From a bacterium (lineage in GTDB: Bacteria > Bacteroidota > Bacteroidia > Bacteroidales > Bacteroidaceae): a stretch of 23,876 nucleotides of DNA. Positions within the stretch are counted from its first letter, which is position 1, and each line of letters starts with the position of its first letter. Under the pieces are notes generated by a model. It did not search any database. It was given only the letters and a program-made list of their open reading frames with translations, and had not been told where the DNA came from. Shown one piece after another: positions 8,510 to 15,890 of this stretch. The translations under genes and the position numbers were made by a program. The stretch lies in the NCBI GenBank assembly GCA_004559785.1, contig SFXD01000027.1, positions 1 to 23,876 of the forward strand. Direction: 5' to 3'.

Positions 8510-8641
8510 CCCACGGGATGAGTTTTTCTTTCCCACGTGTGGTGTTTTTCTTTCCCACGTGTGAGCAAAAACAACTTTCCTCGGGAGGAAAAAATATTTT
8601 CCTCCCGAGGGAGAAATATTTTCCTCGGGAGGGAGCAGAAA
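8510..8641. repeat. Six contiguous 22-bp units with palindromic cores
   Basis: Six units in exact 22-base phase start at 8510, 8532, 8554, 8576, 8598 and 8620. The first three share a core beginning CCCACG (CCCACGTGTG in two of them) followed by a T-rich half (GTTTTTCTTT in units 1 and 2). The last three begin TTTCCTC and carry CCTCGGGAGG or its reverse complement CCTCCCGAGG, ending with AAATAT or A-rich bases. Units 4 and 5 pair as a 14-base perfect inverted repeat (8579-8592 with 8597-8610). There is no spacer sequence and no open frame that explains it. Function unknown. Confidence 0.9.
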
Positions 8642-8666
8642 AAAAGCCCCTGCAAGATGCAGGGGC
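8639..8666 (-). terminator. Intrinsic terminator of the beta-helix/peptide unit
   Basis: A perfect 9-bp stem (8646-8654 with 8658-8666, arm GCCCCTGCA, loop AGA) is followed on the minus strand by seven T residues (8645-8639). It ends transcription of the leftward genes 8861-11263 and 8695-8841, with the stem starting 28 bases past the small peptide's stop codon. Confidence 0.9.
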
Positions 8667-8694
8667 ATGATGTAGTAGCATGGGGGGACGGGAA

Positions 8695-8841
8695 TCATTC
8701 CCAGATGTCCCATGCGTCGTTCTCTTCCTTCGTCAGCACAGGCTTGTTTGGGTCGGCATTTTGTCCCATCGTGCTGATGCTAATCAGCGACTTCGTATTT
8801 ACCTCGATTGTCGTTGTCTCTGGTGCAATATACTTTTTCAT
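8695..8841 (-). CDS. 48-residue acidic-tailed peptide, unknown function
   Basis: A short frame from ATG 8841 to TGA 8695. The peptide begins MKKYIAPETTTIEV, has a Ser/Thr-rich middle and ends in an acidic, tryptophan-containing tail (KEENDAWDIWE). It has no signal peptide hydrophobic core and no membrane segment. Support for coding: an AAGGA sequence just before the ATG, a position 19 bases behind the secreted beta-helix gene on the same strand, and an intrinsic terminator placed directly after its stop. The pattern MKK-x-Tyr-Ile/x-x-Pro at the start and Trp near the end is one I associate with small unannotated Bacteroidales peptides, but I cannot verify that here. Function unknown. Confidence 0.7.
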   Translation of the reverse strand: MKKYIAPETTTIEVNTKSLISISTMGQNADPNKPVLTKEENDAWDIWE

Positions 8842-8860
8842 TATTCCTTACGTTTTAATG

Positions 8861-11263
8861 TTATTTCAACACTTTCTTTCCACCTACGATGTAGATACCC
8901 TTAGTGGCCTTGCTCACACGCTGTCCGGCGAGGTTGTATACCTCGGCATCGCCATCCGTGGCTGTCTCTGCCATCTCCGTGATGCCGGTTGCTCCGTCGC
9001 CGTCAAGGAAGAGAGCCTTTGCCTCGTTGCCAGAGAGTTGCAGGTAAGCCTTGCCTGCCTTGATAGTCGGCTCTGCGCCGGCAGCTACCAGGTAGAAGCC
9101 TACCTTGCCGTCGTTGTCCTGCAGTACGTATGTGCCTGCCTCTGCCAGCATGTCTTTTGTCACGCCAACCAGTTTGTTGCCCGTGCAGACGTCGGTGCTT
9201 CCGGTAGTACCTATTATATTATAATATGTACCTTCCAGCAATACGCCTTCTTTGGCTGGAACGTTGGTCACGTACTTCTGTACGAGCTTCGTGCCCTCGG
9301 CACCTGTTATGATGCTTGCCTTGACATCGCCTTTGAGGGCAAATTTCGTGGCGTTGCACAGGGTAGCATAGCCCGCAGGACCTACGTAGTCAACACGGTC
9401 AGTATTGCCAAATACGTTTGGTAGTTCCTCCGAGCCTATTGTCTGTGTCCATGTAATGTTTGTCTGGTCGCCGTTCAGTATGTAGCATAGTTCGCCACTT
9501 GCCTTGGGGTTGTCGGTAAGCCATGTGGCATCCACGCCCTGCCCGCAGTTCTCCGTTTCGCTTAGGTCGTAGCAGTTGGTCAGAGTCAGGGTGTTTGGCT
9601 CGTAGCGGATGAGGTTGCAAAGGTAATCGAACTTGCCTCCGCTATTGTCTGTTCCCGAAATCTTGCCTGTGTTCACGCAGTTTGTGAGCGAACTGCCTCC
9701 CTTGTTTATCCAGGAGCAGAAAGCAGTGGCGGGTTTTCCTGTTACGTCGCCCGCATTCAGGCAGTTGACGAGCTTGATGACAGGGTAAGCGCTATTTCCT
9801 GAGCCAATGAATCCTGAGGCAGAGGTAGAGCCTGCCACTTCGGCAAGGTTAACGCAGTTCTCAATGAGTAGAGGTGTCCCCGTATCTGTCTGGGCAACTC
9901 CTATCAATGCACCGACCGTACTTGCTCCTTTGATTTTGCAAGTACTGTCAATCACGAGGTTGCGTATTACAGAGCCTCCTCGTACGAAGCCGAAGAATCC
10001 GAGTACCTCTGTTTCGGAGGTCAGCAGCATGTTCTTGATGCGGTGTCCCTGTCCGTCGAACTCTCCGTCGTACTTGTACGTCGTGTTGAGCCCGATTGGG
10101 GTATGGGCATTCTCTGCGCCCTCGTAGTCGATGTCAGCCGTCAGTTTGCCATTGATGGTAGTAAGATGCAACTCGTTCACCAGTGCGGCGAACCATTCTA
10201 CGTCCTTGACGCTTGATAGTGGATAGAAACCTTTTTCGTCGAGTGCGATATGGTCGGGCAGCAGGTTGTTGCACACGCTGCATCTGCCATCTATGTCCGT
10301 ATGTGAAGGTAATGGTGTTGAATTGACGTTTGAATAACTTATTTCTCCGCTTAGCGGAGTACCATCGCATCTGAAGTCACCAACTCCATATACCTGCTTG
10401 TGCGTATCGAAGGGCACGGGATACTTGTCCTCGCCTAGAGTCTGGTAGAAGACTGTCTTGCCGGCTCCCTTGTTGAGCAGGTAGCATATCTCGCCCGACT
10501 CGAGCGAAGATGTGTTGATGTATGACGTGCCTGTCAACGGTGTGTTGTCTCCATTATGCTGGTAGGCATAGCAGTTATTTGTCTTGATTGAGCCTGTTGG
10601 ATTGGCAAATGACATTGTGGACTCCAACTCGCATTGCATGATGGAGATACAGTTGTTGAACCTCGTGGCCGCATTGCTGCCAATCCATCCAACGAAGCCG
10701 TGGTTGTAGCCGTTCACTCCGCTTGCCTTGTAGGCGGAGATGCAGTTGGTGAATGTTGTGGCGTACTTCGAGTAGCCCACGAAGCCGGCGTTAGAGGCGT
10801 TGCCGCCGCAGTCGGCATAGATGGAAGTCAGCACGATGGTGTTCTCGAACGTGCTGGTCCCTGACGTCGTACCCACCAGGGCGGCGCTGTTTTTCCAAGT
10901 GGCATAGATGCTGCCATCCACAATGATGTTCCTGACGGTACCGGCAAACTTCATGAACATTGCGGTCTGTTCTTTGGGAAAGTTGTAGTTGAGAGTCACG
11001 GTGTGGCCTCCGCCGTCGAATGTGCCTGTGTATGCGTTTGTCGTAGCGAGACGGAAGTCTACATTTTCGATGTTTGCAGTTAAACGCACGTTTGTCTTTT
11101 CATAGCCGGATAGTTGGCTCCAAGCCTGAAGCTCTTCCTTGCTGCCGATGAGGTAGGTTCCATTCTCATCGGTACTTAGCTCGCCTTGGGCACTTGCCGT
11201 AGTTCCTGTCAGACAAGTAAATGCCAACATCAGGGCGAGCATCGATAACTTTTTCTTTTTCAT
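8861..11263 (-). CDS. Secreted beta-helix (GLUG-like) protein with type IX-like C-terminus
   Basis: An 800-residue secreted protein. A type I signal peptide covers about residues 1-25 (basic start, hydrophobic core, ASAQ cleavage site). Two beta-helix blocks follow, each opened by the same kind of strand (TGTFDGGGHTVTL and DGEFDGQGHRIKNM) and built from short repeats of the form NCISAYKASG...GFVGW, typical of GLUG-type surface proteins. A CxxC-containing linker (CSVCNNLLPDH) separates them. From about 640 comes a domain starting VGPAGYATLCNATKF, which I associate with large Prevotella surface proteins. The last ~40 residues (VYNLAGQRVS...GIYIVGGKKVLK) resemble a type IX secretion sorting domain. 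It is probably surface-attached and may bind host or dietary ligands; that role is inference. It shares a transcript with the 48-residue peptide gene. Confidence 0.85.
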   Translation of the reverse strand: MKKKKLSMLALMLAFTCLTGTTASAQGELSTDENGTYLIGSKEELQAWSQLSGYEKTNVRLTANIENVDFRLATTNAYTGTFDGGGHTVTLNYNFPKEQTAMFMKFAGTVRNIIVDGSIYATWKNSAALVGTTSGTSTFENTIVLTSIYADCGGNASNAGFVGYSKYATTFTNCISAYKASGVNGYNHGFVGWIGSNAATRFNNCISIMQCELESTMSFANPTGSIKTNNCYAYQHNGDNTPLTGTSYINTSSLESGEICYLLNKGAGKTVFYQTLGEDKYPVPFDTHKQVYGVGDFRCDGTPLSGEISYSNVNSTPLPSHTDIDGRCSVCNNLLPDHIALDEKGFYPLSSVKDVEWFAALVNELHLTTINGKLTADIDYEGAENAHTPIGLNTTYKYDGEFDGQGHRIKNMLLTSETEVLGFFGFVRGGSVIRNLVIDSTCKIKGASTVGALIGVAQTDTGTPLLIENCVNLAEVAGSTSASGFIGSGNSAYPVIKLVNCLNAGDVTGKPATAFCSWINKGGSSLTNCVNTGKISGTDNSGGKFDYLCNLIRYEPNTLTLTNCYDLSETENCGQGVDATWLTDNPKASGELCYILNGDQTNITWTQTIGSEELPNVFGNTDRVDYVGPAGYATLCNATKFALKGDVKASIITGAEGTKLVQKYVTNVPAKEGVLLEGTYYNIIGTTGSTDVCTGNKLVGVTKDMLAEAGTYVLQDNDGKVGFYLVAAGAEPTIKAGKAYLQLSGNEAKALFLDGDGATGITEMAETATDGDAEVYNLAGQRVSKATKGIYIVGGKKVLK

Positions 11264-11319
11264 TGATTTGTTACTTTAGTTTGTGTTATTGAAATATGGT
11301 TTTGTTGTCAATTCGGACA

Positions 11320-11353
11320 TAAAAGTACATAATATTTCAATACAGGGCACAAA
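11320..11353 (-). promoter_or_regulatory. Possible promoter of the beta-helix gene
   Basis: On the minus strand a TTTG (11353-11350) lies 22 bases before TACTTTTA (11327-11320), one base off the TAnnTTTG -7 consensus. It is 57 bases upstream of the start codon. The region is AT-rich, so chance matches are likely. Confidence 0.35.
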
Positions 11354-11484
11354 TTTTGCAAACTTTTTTATAAAATATTGCAAAAATAGCAATATAGGGC
11401 TATGTTTTTATACTATTTTGTTCTGCTATCCCTCTGGCTTTAGGTATAAACCTAAGTTTACATAACACCCCTAAACTTAATTTA

Positions 11485-11492
11485 TACTTTCG
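11485..11492 (+). promoter_or_regulatory. Orphan rightward -7-like box
   Basis: The plus strand reads TACTTTCG, close to the TAnnTTTG consensus, within TATACTTTCGCAAAA. No rightward gene follows before 13917; what lies downstream is a hairpin element and then the antisense strand of two leftward genes. It could drive a non-coding RNA, or be a chance match. Confidence 0.3.
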
Positions 11493-11534
11493 CAAAATAG
11501 CATTTCATTATTGCCAATGGTGAAACCTGCCCAT

Positions 11535-11633
11535 CGGTAGGGGCTTACCTTGTGTAAGTCCGAACCCTCGCAAATGCCCGTAGATTATGCGCGACCGCAG
11601 ATTTGCGGTCTTACAAGAGGTTAGACCCTACGG
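11535..11633. repeat. ~100-bp hairpin element with imperfect inverted ends (REP/MITE-like or ncRNA)
   Basis: The ends 11535-11549 and 11619-11633 are inverted copies matching at 12 of 15 positions (core GTAGGG / CCCTAC). Inside are a perfect 7-bp hairpin (GACCGCA, loop GATT, TGCGGTC; 11593-11610) and a smaller one (CTTAC/GTAAG around 11544-11558). There is no open frame. The layout fits either a dispersed REP/MITE-like sequence or a structured RNA. Together with the AT-rich stretch 11264-11534 and the 21-bp array, it accounts for most of the non-coding region 11264-11794. Confidence 0.55.
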
Positions 11634-11652
11634 ATTCTCGTCCGTTTCCGTC

Positions 11653-11736
11653 CCAAAACATGTAACGTTCTCCCCAAAAGTGTAACGTTTTTGTCCTGAC
11701 ATGTATTGTTTTTATCCAAACAAGTGGCGTTTCTAA
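11653..11736. repeat. Four degenerate 21-bp tandem units
   Basis: Units begin with CC at 11653, 11674, 11695 and 11716, exactly 21 bases apart. Each carries an A-rich start, a core related to TGTAACGTT (variants TGTATTGTT and AGTGGCGTT) and a T-rich end. The frame is open across the array on the minus strand, continuing in frame from the nucleotidyltransferase gene beyond its stop codon. Function unknown. Confidence 0.65.
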
Positions 11737-11794
11737 TTTGGTCACTCCCTACGTGGCACAGGGCGAGCACCTCCATCACCTCCTGCCCCTCCAC

Positions 11795-12169
11795 TCAGAT
11801 GTCTACCAAGTTTGTTGCATACCTGATGCCGTCTTTAACGTGCACTTCTGACGGGCGTACAGGCTTCCATCCATCTGGGGTGCGTCTCATCAGTCCTCCG
11901 CTGATGTCTATGTCAATGCCTTCCATGCGGTAGTGTGACCTGCGGCTCGTCCACTTGCCGCTCTCGGGCAGTTGGACGCTTGTCCGCCATTCTGCCAGCA
12001 GGGACTCTGCTTTCCGCTCTCCATCCATGGACATCATGATGTCTATGTCGTTGGGGGCGACACGCTCTCCTGCCAACTGGCGTGCGGCACTGCCGAACAC
12101 GCACCATTCCGCGTCGCATTCGTCCAGTTGCGCCTGGATATTGTGCAGGACTGCTGCCAGCGGCTTCAT
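11795..12169 (-). CDS. Small nucleotidyltransferase-fold protein
   Basis: A 124-residue protein. The start ATG 12169 overlaps the stop codon of the DUF1846 gene (ATGA), which I preferred to further-upstream starts that lie inside that gene. The polymerase-beta-type nucleotidyltransferase signature is clear: Gly26-Ser27, then Asp41-x-Asp43 (GSAARQLAGERVAPNDIDI), with a third acidic site at Asp86/Asp88 (MEGIDIDI). Such proteins transfer nucleotides to proteins, RNA, or antibiotics; the substrate here cannot be told. There is no neighbouring HEPN gene, so a MNT/HEPN toxin-antitoxin module is not supported. The frame stays open for about 50 codons after the TGA, so a longer ancestral protein is possible. 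Confidence 0.8.
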   Translation of the reverse strand: MKPLAAVLHNIQAQLDECDAEWCVFGSAARQLAGERVAPNDIDIMMSMDGERKAESLLAEWRTSVQLPESGKWTSRRSHYRMEGIDIDISGGLMRRTPDGWKPVRPSEVHVKDGIRYATNLVDI

Positions 12170-13629
12170 ATCTTCCTGACGGGGTCGGAGGTCAGGTCGA
12201 TGCCAAGTTTCTTGAATATCTTGCAGTCCACCTCGCCCAGCATGACCGTGGTATGTGCCTGGCATCCGTGCAGGCGTGGCAGTTGTGCCAGTGCCCTGGC
12301 GCAATTGTTGTCCTGTCGGCTAAGTACGGAAAGTGCCACCAGCACCTCGTCGGTATGCAGCCTGGGGTTGTGCCCGCTCAGGTATTCTATCTTGGTCCTC
12401 TGTATTGGCTCGATGAAGTCCTGCGAAATCAGTTTCACCTTGTGGTCGATGCCAGCCAGGTGCTTTGTGGCGTTGAGCAGGAGGGACGAAGCTGTGCCGA
12501 GCAGGGGGCTGGATGCAGCCGTTATGATGGTGCCGTCCTCCAGTTCGATTGCGGAGGAAGGTACGCCCGACTCCTCTTTCCTCAGCCTTGCCTCCACGGT
12601 CACGCGCCTGTCGTCGGTGCAAACCTTGGCCTGCTTCAGCAGGAGCGCAATCTTGTTCACCTCCGAGTCGTTGCATGCGCCTCCGGCCATCTTGTTGAGC
12701 GCAGTATAGTACCGCCTGATAATCTCGTGACGTGCGGCGTTGCGGCAGACTTCGTCGTCGCAGATGCAGAACCCCACCATGTTGACTCCCATGTCCGTGG
12801 GCGACTTGTAGGGGCATTCTCCGTATATGCCCTCGAAGATGGCATTCAGCACGGGGAAAATCTCCACGTCGCGGTTGTAGTTGATGGCCACCTTGTCGTA
12901 TGCCTCAAGGTGGAAGGGGTCTATCATGTTCACGTCGTTCAGGTCTGCCGTGGCAGCCTCGTAGGCGATGTTTACGGGATGCTTCAGGGGGAGGTTCCAT
13001 ACGGGGAAGGTCTCGAACTTGGCATATCCTGCCTCTACTCCCCTCTTGTGCTCTTGGTACAGCTGTGAGAGGCACACGGCCATCTTGCCGCTACCGGGTC
13101 CGGGTGCCGTCACTATTACGAGTGGGCGTGTCGTCTCCACGTAGTCGTTCTTGCCGAATCCCTCGTCCGAGTCAATCAGCTGTACGTTGTTGGGGTATCC
13201 CTCGATGGTGTAATGGTAGTACGACTTGATGCCCAGGTGCTCCAGCCTGCGACGGTATGTAGCCGCGCTGCCCTGTCCGTTGTAGTGCGTGATGACAACC
13301 CCGCCTACCATGAAGCCTCTGTTCTGGAATTCCGTCCTCAGCCTCAGGACGTCCTCGTCGTAGGTTATGCCCAGGTCGTTGCGCACCTTGTTCTTCTCGA
13401 TGTCCTTTGCGCTGATTACGATGATTATCTCTATCGAGCTGGTCAGCTGCTGGAACATCCTCAGTTTGCTGTCGGGCTGGAATCCTGGCAGGATCCTGCT
13501 CGCATGGTGGTCGTCGAAGAGCTTGCCCCCGAGTTCAAGGTAAAGCTTGCCCTGGAACTGTGCTATCCTCTCCTGTATCTTCCTTGACTGGATGTCAATG
13601 TACTTGTCGTTGTCGAAACCGTATTTCAT
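12166..13629 (-). CDS. DUF1846 (UPF0371) family protein
   Basis: A 487-residue cytoplasmic protein. The start ATG 13629 gives the N-terminus MKYGFDNDKYIDIQSRKI, which is the conserved beginning of this family; the upstream open frame runs into the tRNA terminator and is not coding. Conserved blocks include GKLYLELGGKLFDDHHASR (about 27-45), EIIIVISAKDIEKNK (about 67-81) and a glycine-rich, P-loop-like APGPGSGK (175-182), which suggests nucleotide or phosphate binding. The biochemical function is not established to my knowledge. It is translationally coupled to the nucleotidyltransferase gene, so the two may work together. The tRNA-Ala terminator lies just upstream, and no convincing separate promoter is visible in the ~55 bases between. 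Confidence 0.93.
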   Translation of the reverse strand: MKYGFDNDKYIDIQSRKIQERIAQFQGKLYLELGGKLFDDHHASRILPGFQPDSKLRMFQQLTSSIEIIIVISAKDIEKNKVRNDLGITYDEDVLRLRTEFQNRGFMVGGVVITHYNGQGSAATYRRRLEHLGIKSYYHYTIEGYPNNVQLIDSDEGFGKNDYVETTRPLVIVTAPGPGSGKMAVCLSQLYQEHKRGVEAGYAKFETFPVWNLPLKHPVNIAYEAATADLNDVNMIDPFHLEAYDKVAINYNRDVEIFPVLNAIFEGIYGECPYKSPTDMGVNMVGFCICDDEVCRNAARHEIIRRYYTALNKMAGGACNDSEVNKIALLLKQAKVCTDDRRVTVEARLRKEESGVPSSAIELEDGTIITAASSPLLGTASSLLLNATKHLAGIDHKVKLISQDFIEPIQRTKIEYLSGHNPRLHTDEVLVALSVLSRQDNNCARALAQLPRLHGCQAHTTVMLGEVDCKIFKKLGIDLTSDPVRKI

Positions 13630-13682
13630 CGTCTGTCTTGCTAAATATAAAAATAAGGTAGGGGGGAGCCCCATTCAAGAGG

Positions 13683-13716
13683 AAAAGCCCCTCTCCGCAT
13701 TGTGTGAGAAGGGCTT
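13683..13716 (-). terminator. Intrinsic terminator after tRNA-Ala
   Basis: Arms 13685-13695 and 13706-13716 (AAGCCC/GGGCTT plus TCTC/GAGA with one mismatch) form an 11-position stem with a 10-base loop, followed on the minus strand by TTTT. It lies 7 bases past the tRNA 3' end and 54 bases before the DUF1846 start, so tRNA transcription is probably separated from that gene. Confidence 0.75.
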
Positions 13717-13722
13717 GCCGTG

Positions 13723-13796
<74 letters not shown>

Positions 13797-13811
13797 GTTG
13801 TTTCCATGGTG

Positions 13812-13843
13812 CAAAATTACGCAAAATGTTGCAATGCAGCAAA
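13812..13843 (-). promoter_or_regulatory. Promoter of tRNA-Ala
   Basis: On the minus strand TTTG (13843-13840), a 20-base spacer and TAATTTTG (13819-13812) match the Bacteroidetes consensus TTTG-N19/20-TAnnTTTG. The -7 box lies 15 bases from the mature tRNA 5' end. Confidence 0.75.
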
Positions 13844-13858
13844 TGTTTTGCTTGTTTT

Positions 13859-13890
13859 TTTGTCTTTTTGTCTAAAAAATAATACCTTTG
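13859..13890 (+). promoter_or_regulatory. Promoter of the M6 metalloprotease gene
   Basis: TTTG (13859-13862), a 20-base spacer and TACCTTTG (13883-13890) match the Bacteroidetes consensus. The leader to ATG 13917 is about 20 bases. It is divergent from the tRNA-Ala promoter. Confidence 0.75.
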
Positions 13891-13916
13891 CATCGTTTTT
13901 TTCATGAATTATCAGA

Positions 13917-15890
13917 ATGAGAAAGTCGGTTTTAACCTTCCTGTCGGTGTTGTTGTCGCTGTCACAGGTCATGTCCGTTCCTGTCGAGAGAGTCAGGAGT
14001 CTGCTGCGATTGTCAGACGGCAGCCAGGTATTTGCCACCTCGTATGGCGACGAATGGTTTTCCTACTTTGTCACCGACGACGGTTATGTGGTGGAACAGA
14101 AAGGAGACAGCCTCGTACTTACGGACTTTACACCCGTGGAATACGGCAGCCGCATCGAGAATGACAGGATGTATGTGCGCCGCAGGGTGGGCACGGCATC
14201 TTCTTCCCTCGTCGGGCATAGTGGTTCTCCATGCCTGCCTGTCCTGCTCGTATCCTTCAGCGACCTCGACTTCACGGTAGCCGCTGATTCCGCAAGCGTT
14301 AACGACTATTACGACTCCTACTGCAACGGGGTGCAATATTCTGCCCATGGTTGCACGGGCAGCGTGCGCGACTATTACTCGGACATGAGCAGGATGCAGT
14401 TCCAACCGGAATTCCGCATCATAGGTCCAGTACGGCTGGACTCTACGTATTCCTTCTACGGCAAGGACTTGGGCAGCAGAAAAGATGTAAATTACGACCT
14501 TATGTTGCAGCACGGAATGGAGAAGGCAATTCCTGCCATCGACGACTGGGACGTTTTCGACAACGATGGAGACGGCCGTGTCGACATGATGATGGTGGTC
14601 TTTGCGGGGCTTGGGCAGAACTATACCAACAGCCTCGGGATAACCGACTTCATCTGGCCCAAGGAACAGCCTTCCTCGTTCACCGTAGGCAATGTCAGCA
14701 TAGCAGGATGTTCTTCTTGTTCCGAACTACGTACGCGAACCGTGATAGATGGACAGATATACTCCACCATTCCGGATGGCAATGGGGTTTTCCTGCACGA
14801 GATGAGCCATGCGCTCGGTCTGCCGGACTTCTACGACATCAACTACAAGGCGTTTGGCATGGACTATTGGAGCCTGATGGACTATGGGTCGTACGTCAAC
14901 AAGGGCTATTCTCCCGTGGCTTACACCGCCTACGAGCGAGAGTTCATGGGGTGGGAGAGCATAGAGACGCTCGAAGGCCCGTGCACCCTCAGACTCTCTT
15001 CGTTCGCTCAGGGAGGCAAGGCATACAGGATAGTCAATGAAGAGAACCCCGACGAATACTACATCTTGGAGAACAGGCAGCCTGACGGTTGGGACGACAT
15101 GCTCTGCGGCAAGTTCGGGGGAGGGCTCATGGTGACCCACGTCGACTATTCATACAACACATGGGTCGCCAACCGCGTGAATGCCGACTCACGCCACCAG
15201 CGCATGACCATCATCCCTGCCAACAATTCGCTCATAGGCTGCAACAATGCCACCTCCTCGTCACAATGGGTAAACAGCCTCATGGGCAACCTCTACCCCG
15301 GCACGGAGGGCAACACGATGCTGACCGATGCTTCCGTGCCTGCCAGTACGGTATTCACGGGAGGCTACATGGGCAAGCCAATCTATGACATAGAACTCAC
15401 GCCCGAGGGGCTCGTCACCCTAAAGTACCGTCCGCTCGGGACTCTGGAGCAGGCTGAGTCACTCCACGCCAGCGACGCCAGCGACACGGAGGCCCTGCTT
15501 TGCTGGGATGCCGTACCACATGCGGAATGCTACAACGTGCAGGTGTTCAGTATGGGCGAGCTCGTAGCACAGGCTGACAGCGTACCTGACTGCTATTGGC
15601 ATCTTGACAACCTTGCTCCGCAGACACCATACACGTTCCGCGTGCAGCCGCTATCCGACTCCTGGAGAAACGGGCCGTGGGCAGAGTCGCCCTCATTCCG
15701 CACGGACGAGGATGCCATTTCCAATATAGCCGAGACAGCCCGGATGGTGCGCGTCTACGACTTGCGAGGCGTGCTCGTGGCAGAGTGCAGGAGGGACATG
15801 CTGCCGCAGAGGTGCCTTGGGGAAGGCGTATACATATTAAGATATACTGACGGAAAAATCCAGAAAATACATATACGGGGTGTTCTATAA
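13917..15890 (+). CDS. Secreted M6-family metalloprotease, type IX-like C-terminus
   Basis: A 657-residue secreted zinc protease. The signal peptide (about 1-20) is followed by a propeptide-like region (FATSYGDEWFSYFVTDDGY, about 40-56) that in M6 proteins precedes the catalytic domain. The zinc site is HEMSHALGLPD (His294, Glu295, His298, Asp304). A calcium-like loop DNDGDGRVD occurs near 215-223. An Fn3-like domain covers about 505-600, and the last ~50 residues (VRVYDLRGVLVAE...GVYILRYTDGKIQKIHIR) resemble a type IX sorting domain. It probably acts outside the cell on peptides or host proteins. The final residues Gly-Val-Leu and the stop codon lie inside the left end of the inverted-repeat element 15877-16066, so the natural end may have been Arg654. 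It has its own promoter. Confidence 0.92.
   Translation: MRKSVLTFLSVLLSLSQVMSVPVERVRSLLRLSDGSQVFATSYGDEWFSYFVTDDGYVVEQKGDSLVLTDFTPVEYGSRIENDRMYVRRRVGTASSSLVGHSGSPCLPVLLVSFSDLDFTVAADSASVNDYYDSYCNGVQYSAHGCTGSVRDYYSDMSRMQFQPEFRIIGPVRLDSTYSFYGKDLGSRKDVNYDLMLQHGMEKAIPAIDDWDVFDNDGDGRVDMMMVVFAGLGQNYTNSLGITDFIWPKEQPSSFTVGNVSIAGCSSCSELRTRTVIDGQIYSTIPDGNGVFLHEMSHALGLPDFYDINYKAFGMDYWSLMDYGSYVNKGYSPVAYTAYEREFMGWESIETLEGPCTLRLSSFAQGGKAYRIVNEENPDEYYILENRQPDGWDDMLCGKFGGGLMVTHVDYSYNTWVANRVNADSRHQRMTIIPANNSLIGCNNATSSSQWVNSLMGNLYPGTEGNTMLTDASVPASTVFTGGYMGKPIYDIELTPEGLVTLKYRPLGTLEQAESLHASDASDTEALLCWDAVPHAECYNVQVFSMGELVAQADSVPDCYWHLDNLAPQTPYTFRVQPLSDSWRNGPWAESPSFRTDEDAISNIAETARMVRVYDLRGVLVAECRRDMLPQRCLGEGVYILRYTDGKIQKIHIRGVL

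Noticed and set aside
8510..8641. CRISPR-like array (regular 22-bp period)
   Set aside because: Units are contiguous, there are no unique spacers between repeats, the cores change halfway, and no cas genes are nearby.
8537..9424. Plus-strand frame of 295 codons
   Set aside because: It runs through the repeat array, the terminator and the antisense of the peptide and beta-helix genes, all of which have better support.
11283..11465. Short plus-strand frame in the AT-rich gap
   Set aside because: It has no ATG or ribosome-binding sequence at its beginning, and its composition is typical of AT-rich non-coding DNA.
11795..12169. MNT/HEPN toxin-antitoxin module
   Set aside because: The nucleotidyltransferase motif is present, but the coupled neighbour is a DUF1846 protein and no HEPN gene is nearby.
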